Assembly: GCA_027972325.1 (NCBI GenBank)
Contig: JAPMOS010000079.1
Span: forward strand, 1-64,000
Source of the DNA: Paratrimastix pyriformis
Lineage: Eukaryota > Preaxostyla > Paratrimastigidae
Direction: 5' to 3'
Length of the DNA stretch: 64,000 bases
A program made the translations under genes and the position numbers. Under the pieces are notes generated by a model. That model saw only the letters and a program-made list of their open reading frames with translations. It searched no databases and was not told where the DNA came from. The first letter of the stretch is position 1. Each line of letters starts with the position of its first letter. Below, piece by piece: positions 22,346 through 32,838 of the stretch.

Positions 22346-25300
22346 TTACAGGCGCTCTGGAGAAGAAGGGGTGAGTCCGATGACGCGGAGCAAGGCTGAG
22401 CAGACCAATGAAGTCCTCACCGGTGGGAATGGCCTCCTTGAGGGCCTTGCGCTTGCGGATATCGCGGACGACCTGGTTGGGCTTCGTGCCCTCCTCGAAC
22501 ACATCGCCGGACATGACGGCCCAGTGATCAAGGACGCACTGAGGGAAGGCCTGGCCAGAGGTGTGCGACCGCAGATCGGCCGTGAAGCCGAAGGACTCCA
22601 TGACGGGCAGGTAGGCCTTGACCTGGAGCAGGGGGGTGCCGGGACGCTGCTCCTCGGAGATCACTTGGCCTCTCCTCTTGTTGAGGCAGGCGTAAATGCC
22701 ACCCATGGCCTCCTGAGGCGTGGTGATATCGCAGAGGAAGATGGGCTCCATAAGGACGGGGCGGGCGGTCAGCTGAGCGGCGTAGAGGCAGCGGCGAACG
22801 GGGGGCATGATCTGCGAAAAGGGAGAGCGGAAAAAGGAATATGGTGAGCTCGGGGGCCGAGGGAACGCGAAGTCTGCAGAGACAAAGATGTGCTCAGACA
22901 GCAAGACTATCTACAAGGAGTTTGGGATGCATAATGGTTTCTTGGTGGGAAACCGCATCCGGCTCGTCAGATGGCCGTTCTCTGCTGAAGAGATCTCGTC
23001 ATGGCACAGCACGCACTGGCACAGAGGGATGGGGTTCGAATCCCTGGCGGACCTGGCCGGCACCACGGTGAACGGCATCGGCGTGGAGAACGACATCCAT
23101 CACGTTGAAGCGGATGGCGCGCATCTGCTCGTCGCAAAGGGCACCCTCGCGAGTGGCCCAGCCGAAGGCACCGACGAAGGAGTCCTTCACCTCATTGAGG
23201 TAGGCGACGGCCTTGGTCATATCGACGAGAAGGTTGGGGCCGCGGCCATCGGGGCCGAAGCACCAAATCTTGCGGGCGTCGGAGACGTCCCACTCGAACT
23301 TCTCAGCGAGATCGCGGGCGCGGGCCTTGGCCTCCTGCTCGGGGGCGATGTGGCCGGCCTCAATCTCCTCGGCAAGACCGTCCTTGAAGGGAGCGGCAGT
23401 CATGAAGATACGGTTGTGCTTGTTGGGGGACTTGCACAGGCACACCTCGCTGGACTCGGCGGTGACGGACTCGGAGTACGAGACAACGGGGTCGGAAATC
23501 TAAGGGGTTCACAGGTTTGGGTGAGTCGGCCAGGGGGGGTGTTTTGGGAAATGACCTTGAGCTCAATGCCAGTGAAATCGTCGCGAAGATCCTTCAGGCA
23601 AATCTCAAGGTGAAGCTCACCGGCACCGGCGACGATGTGCTCGCCGTTGGCGGAGGTGGTGCACTGGACGCAGGGGTCGGACTTGGAGAGACGCTTCAGA
23701 CCCTCGACCAGCTTGGGCAGGTCGGCCATGTTCTTGGGCTCGACGGCAACCCGCACGACAGGGGACACGGAGAACTTCATGGTGGCAATGTTGTAGGCGT
23801 TGTCGGAGGTGGTGATGGTGCCGGACTTGGAGATGTACTGGTCAACACCAACCAGACCAGCGGTGTTACCGCAAGGAATGTCCTCAACGGGCTCGGTGGT
23901 GCGGCCCATCATCAGAACGGTACGCTGGATGTTCTTGATGAAGAGATCGTCCTTCTTGCCGAAGACGTAGTTGGGGCCCTGAATGCGCACCTTCTGGCCG
24001 GTGCGGACGGTGCCGGAGAAGACACGGCCAAAGGCGAAGAAGCGGCCCTTGTCGGAGGGAACCATCTTGGAGACGTAGAGCATCAGGGGACCGTTGGGGT
24101 CGCAGTTGCGAATGGCGGTGGCGCACTCGTCATCCAGAGGGCCAGTGTACAGGTTGGCCACACGGTACTTCTGGGCAACGACGGGGGAAGGCAGCTGGAG
24201 GACGATCATCTCAAGGAGAGAGTCGGCCGCAGGGATGAAGCGGTTCATCACCTTCTTGAGCAGGGGGCGGCCCTCGAGGGCGCGGTCCTCGGCAGTCAGG
24301 TTGATGCCCAGGGAGGCAATGATCTTCTCGAGCTTGTCGCGCTTGTTCTGCATGACGCAGTCGAAGATCTGAGTGATGGGCTCCATGATGAACTGAGCGA
24401 AGCCACGCTTCAGCTTCTTGCCGTCATCGGCCTCAGGGACGTTCTGCCAGCGCTTGGTGGCGGGGTTGAAGAAGTGGTCGCCCCAGAGCATCTCAGAGAG
24501 ACGGGCAACATCCATGCCGAACTTGGTGGCGTAGATGGCGGCGAACTTGGGGATGGTGAAACCCCACTGGTGCAGGCCAGAGCCGAAGCAGGCAGTACCC
24601 TTGGAGGGTTCAATCTGGACATCGCCGAGCAGCTCATCACGGTAGGTGGTGATGAGAACGTTGACGGACTCGATGGTACGGGCAAAGGACTAATGATTGG
24701 GTTAGGATGAGCCAAGTGGTTCGGAAGGAGAAAAAAACAGACCTGGTAAGCCTCCTCAGGGTCGAGCTGGAGCTCAAGGAGAGCACGATCAACCTTGTTG
24801 AGCATGAGCACGGGGCGAACACGCTCAGAGAGAGCCTGACGCAGCACAGTCTCAGTCTGGACGCAGACACCCTCAGCGCAGTCGACGACGACGACGGCAC
24901 CATCAGTAACACGAATGGCGGCAGTAACCTCAGAAGAGAAGTCAACGTGTCCGGGAGAGTCAATCAGGTTGACGAGGTAGCCCTGGGCCTCACCACCGAC
25001 GGTGAGATCGTAGTACATGGACACACCAGTGGACTTGATGGTAATGCAACGCTCCTGCTCATCAGAGCGGGTATCAGTGTAGCGGGCCTCACCGGCCTTG
25101 TGCTCACCAATGATACCGGCACGGCAAACAAGGGAATCGGACAGGGTGGACTTGCCTAGGATGAGGGACGCAATCAGGGACGGGGAAACAAAAACGCTCG
25201 AAACAAACCGTGGTCGACGTGGGCAATAACCGACATGTTACGAATGTTCTCCTTCCGATCCATGAAGGCACTGAAGATTGATAGCAACATCACGGAGAAG

Positions 25301-25394
25301 AAAAGAAGGCCCAAAAAACCCCAAAAAGTTTCGAATCCGGAACGATTTCGCAAAAACAAACAAACCGGATCTGGCCAAAAGTGAAGTTCACCAT
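22346..25394 (-). CDS. EEF2: Elongation factor 2
   Basis: The GTPase that moves tRNA and mRNA through the ribosome. Seven exons give 833 residues, close to the usual 840-860. Introns lie at 25271-25365, 25156-25208, 24690-24742, 23500-23555, 22812-23052 and 22357-22405. Their donors are GTTTGT, GTTTGT, GTCTGT, GTCATT, GTCCGC and GTCTGC. Motifs seen: MVNFT start, AHVDHGKST split by intron 2, [34 protein letters not shown], and [12 protein letters not shown] with the diphthamide histidine. The last four residues (IERL) are finished by a tiny final exon. Codon choice is less GC-extreme than in the neighbours, as expected of a highly expressed gene. Confidence 0.98.
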
Positions 25395-25808
25395 CTTTGC
25401 GGGGAAGCTTTTCCTTCTTTCCTCAAAAGGCGGGAGGAGCAGTTCGCAATCCTGGGGTTCACTCCGTTGACGCTGTCTTGGTGGTTGGAAAATGCGAAAT
25501 GACTGGCGCCTGTGGACCCTGTCCGTCTTGGGATTGGCGCCGATGCCCGTCCATCTCTTAGGGTTTTTTCTCAAACTCGAATTCTGCCAATGGGGAGCCA
25601 TTTCTCATTGCATATCATCGCAACATGGCCGCAGCACTCTTATTTGTCAGATCGAACTCGGATCTCGGATTGATCGGAAGACCATCACCTCAGTTTTCAG
25701 GACAAACTGAACCCGTCTCGAGATTGTCGTCTTTTTTGGTGTTATCATCGTGTCTCCTCTTTGTATGGCTTGCTCCGCTCTCCCTGCCAGGTTCGTGAAA
25801 CAAGCTTC
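25395..25808. other. Spacer upstream of EF-2
   Basis: About 410 bases of balanced composition between the tandem EF-2 and LRR genes (both minus). It should contain the EF-2 promoter and 5' leader. A short plus-strand open frame (25492-25710) has no recognisable content. Confidence 0.5.
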
Positions 25809-27118
25809 TTATTTTGGGCTGGGAGAGGGCGCAACAGGTGAGGCGGCCAGTTGATAGCGCCGGGCCTCAGTGGCCAGTGAATCCCCCGTCGAGGCGATTT
25901 GGAGATTCCCAAACATGGCTCGGGCCTCGGCGCGTTCCTGGGGGCTGACGTTGCTGCTGTCCAGCATCACCAGGTTTTCCAGCCTGGCAATGACAAACTT
26001 CCTGTTGGACCGGTGCGAACAAAAGGGGACGGAATGACAACGCACGCACCGACCGGCGACCACATCACAACATTTCATGAAGAACACCACAAACTGCAAT
26101 TGTCATCATCAAGCACATCAAGCCAAGAGACGGCAGCAGCGAACAAGGGTCATTCAACGGGCAAATCGCACGTCCCAAATGGTGGCAACCCCCAGGATGG
26201 AGAACTCCATGTCGCGGCAAACGCACAGAGGCACACGGGTCAATTTCAAGCTTGCTCCACGCGTCATGCATAGACGCATAGACGTCATAACGCACACGCG
26301 TTTACCGCACACGAGTTTACCGCACACGAGTTTACCGCGCACGCCATGCACCACACGTCATGCACGCACACGTCACGCACGCGCACGCCATGCACGCGCA
26401 CGTCACGCACGCGCACGTCATGCACGCACACACATCAAGCACGCACACACATCAAGCGCCATCAAGCACCCACGCACACACATCAAGCACCCACGCACAC
26501 ACATCAAGCACCCACGCACACAGCACACCAACAGCAGATACGCACCGGCAAACGGCTGTCGCGCACGGACCGATAGTCTAAAGGAACGAGCAGACAAGAG
26601 GATGAGAAAGGGTCCCCACTGTGAGGCAATGACGACCTTGGTACTCTCTGGGGGTTCCCTGGTTGAAGAAGTTGGGGCAGGCCTGGTTGTTGAGCATGCT
26701 GAAGTGTCTCAGCTTCGGCGCACAGGCTCGCTGAAGAGCGGGTGAGTGCCCAAAATCCCAAAAGGGCGGACCAATTTGTCAACAAATTGTGGAAGGAATT
26801 GAATTTGATTTTTATTGACGCTGAGGGTGTGCAATTGTGGCATGAAGGGGAAATTGGTATGTGAAGTTATTGCGTTTCCATCCATAATCAGGCTCTCCAA
26901 ATGTGAAAAGTATGATAGTCCCGTGCAATTTCTAAAAAGAGAACGGGAACGAACGCTCAGAGCGCATGATGATCTCACGCAGACGAAATTTGGTTATAGG
27001 AGAGGTCGAGATGCTTCGCGAGATTTCCATAACGACGACCAAGGTCAGGGGTAATCTCTCGTATTTGACGATACGCCAACGAAACCGACTCAGAAGGAGG
27101 CGGAAGCGGGGCCGACAT
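25809..27118 (-). CDS. Leucine-rich-repeat protein, LRMDA/SDS22-like
   Basis: Exon 1 (from 27118) ends HLDLSYNQIS (donor GTCTGC). Exon 2 carries LESLIMDGNAIT and LHTLSVNKNQIQFLPQ, two clear LRR units, and ends at DKL (donor GTCCGC). Exon 3 reads RHFSMLNNQACPNFFNQGTP, and the last exon RKFVIARLENLVMLDSSNVS. The LRR-cap sequence (NPACPN-type loop, then FVIxRLxxLxxLDS) matches small LRR proteins such as LRMDA. These act as docking scaffolds, often in flagella or membrane traffic. The third intron is long (about 26020-26600) and repeat-filled. Its edges are uncertain, because the simplest joins leave the frame unmatched; a microexon may be missing. Confidence 0.8.
26285..26530. repeat. CA/CACG-rich degenerate repeat in an LRR-gene intron
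   Basis: Imperfect arrays of CACACGAGTTTACCG (near 26295-26340), ACGCACGCGCACGTCATGC (26360-26440) and ACATCAAGCACCCACGCACAC (26440-26520) follow one another within a single intron. Confidence 0.85.
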
Positions 27119-27188
27119 CGATAAAGATAGTCTTCAACGCCGATGGATGTTGAAATTATACCTCCTTTGTTTTGAATTGGTCTTCTCA

Positions 27189-27915
27189 CTTGCAAGACAT
27201 CCCTCTTGCAAGACCCACTCGCTCAAGACACACCGGGTAAGGGACTGTCTTGGATAGGGAACACTCCGCGCTGTCTTCAAACCGATCGAAAGCAGCTCCT
27301 CACCAGAGACTTTCAGGGCCCAGAGAAGGGGGGCGACCTCGAGGGGTGCCCAGGGAGCTTTCCATCAGAGTTGTCCCGCTTTCCTTCCCGCCCTGTTCCC
27401 GTCTACCCGCCCGGCCCCGCCCGGCCACCCGCCCGGCCACCCGCCCGGCCACCCGCCCGGCCACCGGCCACCCGCCCGGCCACCCGCCCGGCCACCCGCC
27501 CGGCCACCCGCCCGGCCACCCGCCCGGCCACCCGCCCGGCCACCCGCCCGGCCACCCGCCCGGCCACCCGCCCGGCCACCCGCCCGGCCACCCGCCCGGC
27601 CACCCGCCCGGCCACCCGCCCGGCCACCCGCCCAGCCACCCACCCACCCGCCTGGCAACCTGCCCCCCGACCCAAGAAGATGGAGCCCGCAGAGGTGGTG
27701 GGGTGGGGGGTTGCACTTTCGCCTCCGAGTGTGTGCGGCTGCGGGGCACCCAGGGGCCGCGGCAGAGGGCGCCCTGCCCACCTGCCAGGCGACTGACAGA
27801 CCCAAGACAAGTGAAAAGGAGGGGACAAAGTTGCAAGTCCTCTGGCCCAAGATGTCTTCAGAGGGTGTCTTGCGAGAGGTCTTACAAGACAGGATCTTGC
27901 AAGATTCAAGCAAGT
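27189..27915. other. Spacer with clustered CTTGCAAG palindromes flanking a minisatellite
   Basis: Left flank: ACTTGCAAGAC at 27189 and CTTGCAAGACC at 27205. Right flank: a string of CTTGCGAG, TTACAAGAC and CTTGCAAGATTCAAGCAAG between about 27877 and 27915. The outer edges are roughly inverted (ACTTGC... / ...GCAAGT). This could be a non-autonomous element with terminal inverted repeats that has picked up a minisatellite, or a cluster of protein-binding sites. No coding exon is convincing. Confidence 0.35.
27421..27640. repeat. 12-bp minisatellite GCCACCCGCCCG, about 18 copies
   Basis: A perfect or near-perfect 12-base period gives long open frames on both strands (PPGH, TRPA and GGWP patterns). 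I read these as artefacts of the repeat, not as genes. Confidence 0.92.
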
Positions 27916-28087
27916 CTTTTGGGCTGAGCCGGGGCCAGCCGCCGGGACGACACGTATGAGGGCCCCGTCTCCAGGTTGTCGGGATGATGCATCCGAGACC
28001 GCACCTTGGGCAGCCCACCCCGTGAACTGGGCTATCTTATACCTTGGGAGTTCGGTCTGCCGGATGGACTTGTTCTTGGCAAGAAAA

Positions 28088-28976
28088 TCATGATTGTTCA
28101 CTTGGTCCGGAGAGAATCGCAAGAGCGGCGGAGATTGGGCCTCCTGGAGAGGTCCCGGAAGAACCCGGAGACGATATTGTGGTCCTCGGATTCGCCGGGG
28201 CGGCCAAATATAGGGCGCGAAGCTCCCGGCGCTCCAGTTCGAAGCGAGCTTCAATGGCGTCCCGTTTTGCTTGTTGGGCGGCAGCAACCTTGGCGCGCCG
28301 TTCGGCCAGGACAGTTTTGTGCTCCGAGTTTGTTTGATCTCGAGTTTTCTGAAGGTTGAAGGTGCGACCGGGATGAGGACTTGGTGAAAACTGGGATGTC
28401 AGACGCGATATGAGTTGAGTTCCTGTTCCAAGCCGCTTGAAAACGAGTTGACATCTCCGGCTGCGGGGCGGAACGTAAAAAGAGCGGAGGTGAAGGCGAG
28501 ACCGGAAGGTGCGAGACATCATGACTCTCTCTCTCTCTCTCTCATACATCCCCTTCCCCATCCCCCATCCCACCCCCACTTCGAAGGCGTCTCGAGAAAG
28601 GAACGGAGTTTGGAGTTTGGACAGACCAATTTGTTTGAGTGAAGTCGCGCACTGAGGAATCAGATTGGTGCTCGTTTTATGTGCGGATTCGATTTGGCTC
28701 AATGTTTGGGTGAGAATGGCAGTGGCTTTCTGATCTTTCTCCATTTGGCGCTATCCGACTTGAGATGAGATGGCACGACGCCATGGTACATGGTACAGAC
28801 ATCGAAGACCTCAAGTGTTGTTCTGAGTTCGTCGACAAGGCGCCTGAGATGAGGGGCGAACACAGAGCCAAATTCACTCGCACAGCCTACAAATAAATGC
28901 GGAAAATCGTTGGGATCAAAAAAGACAACGGACCTTTCGCCAGGAAATCGCCCCGTAGAGCCACCAAATCCGCCAT
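28088..28976 (-). CDS. Small all-helical protein, unrecognised
   Basis: Exons join cleanly. MADLVALRGDFLAK (from 28976, donor GTCCGT) leads to CASEFGSVFAPHLRRLVDEL (donor GTCTTC), then RQMEKDQKATAILTQTLSQI through LIPQCATSLKQI (donor GTCTGT). Next come AGDVNSFSSGLEQELNSYR (donor GTCTGA) and KTRDQTNSEHKTVLAERRAK followed by AIEARFELERRELRALY. A Ser/Pro/Gly tail ends at 28088. The chain is almost wholly amphipathic helix, like small subunits of vesicle-tethering or BLOC-type complexes, but I cannot assign a family. The start codon lies 59 bases from that of the divergent GSK3 gene. Confidence 0.7.
28516..28542. repeat. Short (CT)n in an intron
   Basis: CTCTCTCTCT run within an intron of the small helical gene. 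On the coding strand it is GA-rich. Confidence 0.8.
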
Positions 28977-29035
28977 AACAAAACGGAAGAGATGATCTTC
29001 AGAACCCCGGTGTGAGTTGCTCCATCTCGCGAAGA
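28977..29035. promoter_or_regulatory. 59-base divergent promoter
   Basis: Only 59 bases lie between the start codons of the small helical gene (-) and GSK3 (+), so the two almost certainly share promoter sequence. Confidence 0.5.
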
Positions 29036-30971
29036 ATGCAGCCAATGCAACCCTCCCCTTCACGTCCTGTGCAGCCTGCCCAACAGCCACCGCCTCCCAG
29101 CGCCCAGCCACAAGCTGTTGCACCATCAGCGACCGCCCTTGCCAGCGATATGGCCGACCTCGCTCTTGGTCAGAAACTGGCTTTTCACCCACCAGACCAA
29201 TTTTTTTGCTCTTTTCCCTCACTGTGGCTATTTATCGCAGATGATAAGAGCAAAGACCAAAAGACGATTTACTACACATCCGAAAAAGTTATCGGGAACG
29301 GCTCTTTTGGAGTTGTCTTTCAGGCGGTTGTTGCTGGGACCAATGAGGTTATTGCAATCAAGAAGGTATTACAAGACCGTAAATTCAAGGTCTTTTCCCC
29401 TCCTGTTTCGACTGGATTGATTTCCGATTTGTTTCCCTTATCGGGCGCCACTTTCCGCCTTATTTTGGGGGGGATGTTGTTTAGAATCGTGAGCTTCAAA
29501 TTATGAGACTTTTGGATCATCCCAACATCGTCAAACTGAAGCATTGCTTCTATTCGAACGGTGAGACGGTCAGGCTTTCCCCTTCTCCCCGCCCTCCAAC
29601 TTTTTTCCCCTTTCAACCATATATATATATTTTCGGGATCGCCCTCAAAAAGCCCGACAAGGTGTATCTGAACCTTGTCCAGGAGTATGTCCCCCAGACT
29701 GTGTATAAGGTGTGCCGTTACTACGCCAAGCAGCGGAGGACCCTGCCCATCTTTTACGTCAAGGTCCGCCCCCGACGCGGCCCGCCTGTTGCTCCCGCAC
29801 CTGGGTTTCCCGCACTTGCCCCCCCCGCCCATTCTCGCCTATTTTGATCCCCCCCCCCCCCCCCGCCCCGCCCCCCCGCCCGCCGTCGCCCAGCTGTACG
29901 CCTACCAGCTCTGCCGGTCGCTGGCCTACCTGCACTCATGCGGCATTTGCCATCGGGACATCAAGCCCCAGTCTGTACGCATCCGGCCTCTGCCCCACCC
30001 CCTTCCCGGGGTTCCAGCTCCTCATGCTGCTGGGCCGTGCGGACGGGGGGACGGGGCGCAGGAATTTGCTGGTGGACCCCCAGGCCGGCATCCTAAAGCT
30101 GTGCGACTTTGGCAGCTCGAAGGTGCTCAAGCCGGGCGAGCCCAGCGTGGCCTACATCTGCAGCCGCTACTACCGGGCCCCCGAGCTGGTCTTCGGGACC
30201 ACCGTCTATGACTGCTCCATCGACGTCTGGTCGCTGGGCTGCGTCCTGGCCGAGATGCTCCTCGGGCAGCCCCTCTTCCCCGGCGAGACGGGTCCGTCCC
30301 TCGGCCGGCCTTGCCCCGGGGATGATTGCTCACCCTTTGCTCCCCTTTCCTTTCGGCCTCCTGGGCCCGGGCAGGCATCGACCAGCTGGTGGAAATCATC
30401 AAGGTCATCGGGTCGCCCACCCAGGTGGAGCTCAAGGCCATGAACCAGAACTACATGGACTTCAAGTTCCCCATCGTCAAGCCGCACCCCTGGACCAAGG
30501 TCGGCCCAGCCCCCCCGTGACGCTCCTCCCGCTCACCCGCCGGTGCTTCCTTCTCTGCAGGTATTCCGGCAGCACACCGACCGCCAGGCCGTCGACCTGG
30601 TGTCCAAGTTCCTGGTGTACTCGCCCCACCAGCGGCTGCCCGCTGCCCAGGCGCTGCTGCACCCCTTCTTCAACGAGCTCCGCCAGCCCGGCTGCCGGCT
30701 CCCCGACGGGCGCCCGCTGCCGCCTCTGTTCAACTTCAATGCCCAGGAGCTGGCCTCCAACCCGGAGCTGTACCGGTCCCTCGTGCCCGAGCACCTCAGG
30801 GGCCAGCAGCCCGCCACCCCCGTCGTCCAGGCCCGCCCCGTGCTGGGCACCCCCCTGGGCCCGCCGCCCCTCGTCGTCACGGGCCCCGGTGCGGTGGTCA
30901 TTCTGCAAGAGGGCCAGCAGGCCGCCCCCGGCTCCGGTCCGTTGACCTTCACGCCCGAGCGGTGGCAGTAG
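29036..30971 (+). CDS. GSK3: Glycogen synthase kinase 3
   Basis: Ser/Thr kinase of the GSK3/shaggy group. A Gln/Pro-rich head precedes [11 protein letters not shown] (Gly loop) and [20 protein letters not shown] with the catalytic Lys. Then come [39 protein letters not shown], and [11 protein letters not shown] with the activating Tyr. The lobe continues [33 protein letters not shown] and [17 protein letters not shown]. Eight exons are needed. Donors are GTCAGA, GTCTTT, GTCAGG, GTCCGC, GTCTGT (inside the PQN codons), GTCCGT and GTCGGC. A Pro/Gln-rich tail ends with stop at 30971. The intron after FYVK has a C/G-rich run. Confidence 0.96.
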
Positions 30972-32838
30972 GTGGCAGATGTAGGTGGCAGAGTGGGGGC
31001 AGAGCGGCGACCGAAGAAGAGCACCGGGCCGGCTGAGACGAATCTCATTACCCCCACACACACACACACGCACACACACAGTGCGCAGCCCTAGCCCCCA
31101 TCGGGCCCCATCGCTGCCGCTGTGCCAGCCCCGGGTGTCGGTGCAGGCGCTGACGGAGCGGTCGCCCCGGCTGTGGCCGTGGCGAATGGTGCCCCCGCGA
31201 GGTGCGCGGCGGTCTCCCTGCCCGCACTGGCCCCGCACGGCCTCGCCAAGCGAGGGCGCGGCCCCTCCGACCCCACACCTTCCCTGCCTCCGGTCGCCGC
31301 ACCCGAGGCCGCCAGCCATTTCAGGCGTCGCCCACCCACCCACCCACCCGTGAAGTTCATCTTCCTGCTCGCCCCACCCATGGCCCCCCGCGAGCCGAGC
31401 CGGGTCCATCTCCGCCCTCCTCTCCGACATCATCCGCGCCCCTCTGCCTCGCTCGCCGCGTTCCTTACCCCGGCCCGCTCTCGCCCCGCCCGCCCTGCTG
31501 GGTTCCCCCTCCTCTTCGAGGACCCCCACCTCGTGGGCCCGTATTTGCTGCGCCCGGCTCTCCGCCCTCCCCACCCACAGCCACCCACAGCCACCCACAG
31601 CCACCCACAGCCACCCACAGCCACCCACAGCCACCCACAGCCACCCCTGCCGGGCGGCATGTCCGACCCTTGGGCCGAGTTCGAGCCTGAGTCTTTGGTT
31701 TGCGGCGGCGCGACGCTGGGCGAAGCAGTGCCTCTCTATTGCCGCCCACCGCTCCCTTGCTCTGGTGTGCGTGTCATTCACGCTGTCTGGTGTCTGATGT
31801 CTGGCGCCTGTGGTGGTGGCATGGGGCATGGTGGCATGGTGGCATGGGGACGGTGCTCCCGGCCGTTTTGTTTGCATGTTTCGGTCCGTCTCCTCCCTCT
31901 TGCTCCTCCTTCTTGGAAAATCACACACTCGATCTTCGGGTCCGCCCTTCTCCTCCTCTTCCGCTTCCTCTTGTTTTCGTTGTTTGGACGAGTGGCCGTG
32001 ATGATGATGCTTTCTTTCCTCCCCTCCCCGATTTGCTTTGTTTCTCTCGACCATCCCCGCCGTCCCTCTTTTTGGGTTGGTGACGGAAGTGTATCATTTC
32101 TCCCGACCGCGCCCGTTGCTGTTCTATGTCTCGGGTCCGCTCCTGGAATAACTGAGGTTGTGACGGCCCCCCGAGCCGCACGCACAAAGTTGGCCGCCAA
32201 ACCAACACACCGTCCGACTGACCAGTCTCTTTGCTCCACACGCGCCATAGCACCCAACACAGCGGTCGGATCGACCGAGACTGTCTTTCACGCCTCCACC
32301 GTTCCCGCTTCCCGCACGCAACTGCAAAAACGTTCGAGCCACTAGAGTCGTTCGAAAGCGGCGCTTCTTCTGCCGTTTTCATCTTTCTTGGCCGGTTTTT
32401 TCAGAGGAAGAAAGAGGAAGAAAACGATAGTTGTAAAAAAAGGCGGAAGAAGTCTTTTCTCGGACACGCGAGGTGAGCGGTCGTTCTTGGGCCGAGAAAA
32501 AGAAGAAGAAAAGACAGCAGAGAAAGATTAAAGCAGAAGAAAACAGCTCGCACGGTTGGGTAGAGTGTCAAGAGGATAATGAAAAGGAAAGAAGAAGGAT
32601 GCAGAAGAGAAAGAAGAAGTCCGCTCGAGGCGCTCGCCAACAACGCTCGAGCAACTCTATTCCGCGTCCTTCCGACGCCACCCTGTCCTCCCCTCTCCAG
32701 ACCAACGCCTCCCGGGACCCCTCTCTCACGAGGTTTCTTCTTTCCTGACTACGCTCAACATCGATTCGGAATGACCTCCAGAATTTGATCCTTCCGGCAC
32801 CGGGCTTCAATCGCCCGGGCCAGTTGAGGTTGTGCCCT
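30972..32838. other. 1.9-kb stretch with no gene I can support
   Basis: Contains a (CA)n run at about 31054-31080, an Ala/Pro-rich open frame near 31085-31200, a 10-base minisatellite, pyrimidine-rich sequence, and near 32390-32640 a purine-rich A/G stretch. The Ala/Pro frame might be an exon of an unrecognised gene or 3' UTR of GSK3. The part just before 32839 probably holds the promoter or 5' exons of the next gene. Confidence 0.5.
31571..31640. repeat. 10-bp minisatellite CCACCCACAG, seven copies
   Basis: Seven perfect copies in tandem. They give an open frame on both strands but no plausible protein. Confidence 0.93.

Noticed and set aside
22962-23055. Possible tRNA on the plus strand inside EF-2 intron 5 (perfect GGTTCGAATCC)
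   Set aside because: The T arm pairs, but no acceptor stem partner for GCGGACC exists upstream, and the spacing to any box A is wrong. It overlaps the splice donor and is probably chance.
27300-28018. Long frames reading PPGH, TRPA or GGWP repeats
   Set aside because: They arise from a 12-bp minisatellite without stops in any frame. The flanks show no exon or conserved protein.
31122-32345. Plus-strand frame of about 400 codons downstream of GSK3
   Set aside because: Ala/Pro-rich, crosses a 10-bp minisatellite and ends in low-complexity sequence. No exon with ordered protein could be found, though a short Ala/Pro exon near 31100 cannot be excluded.
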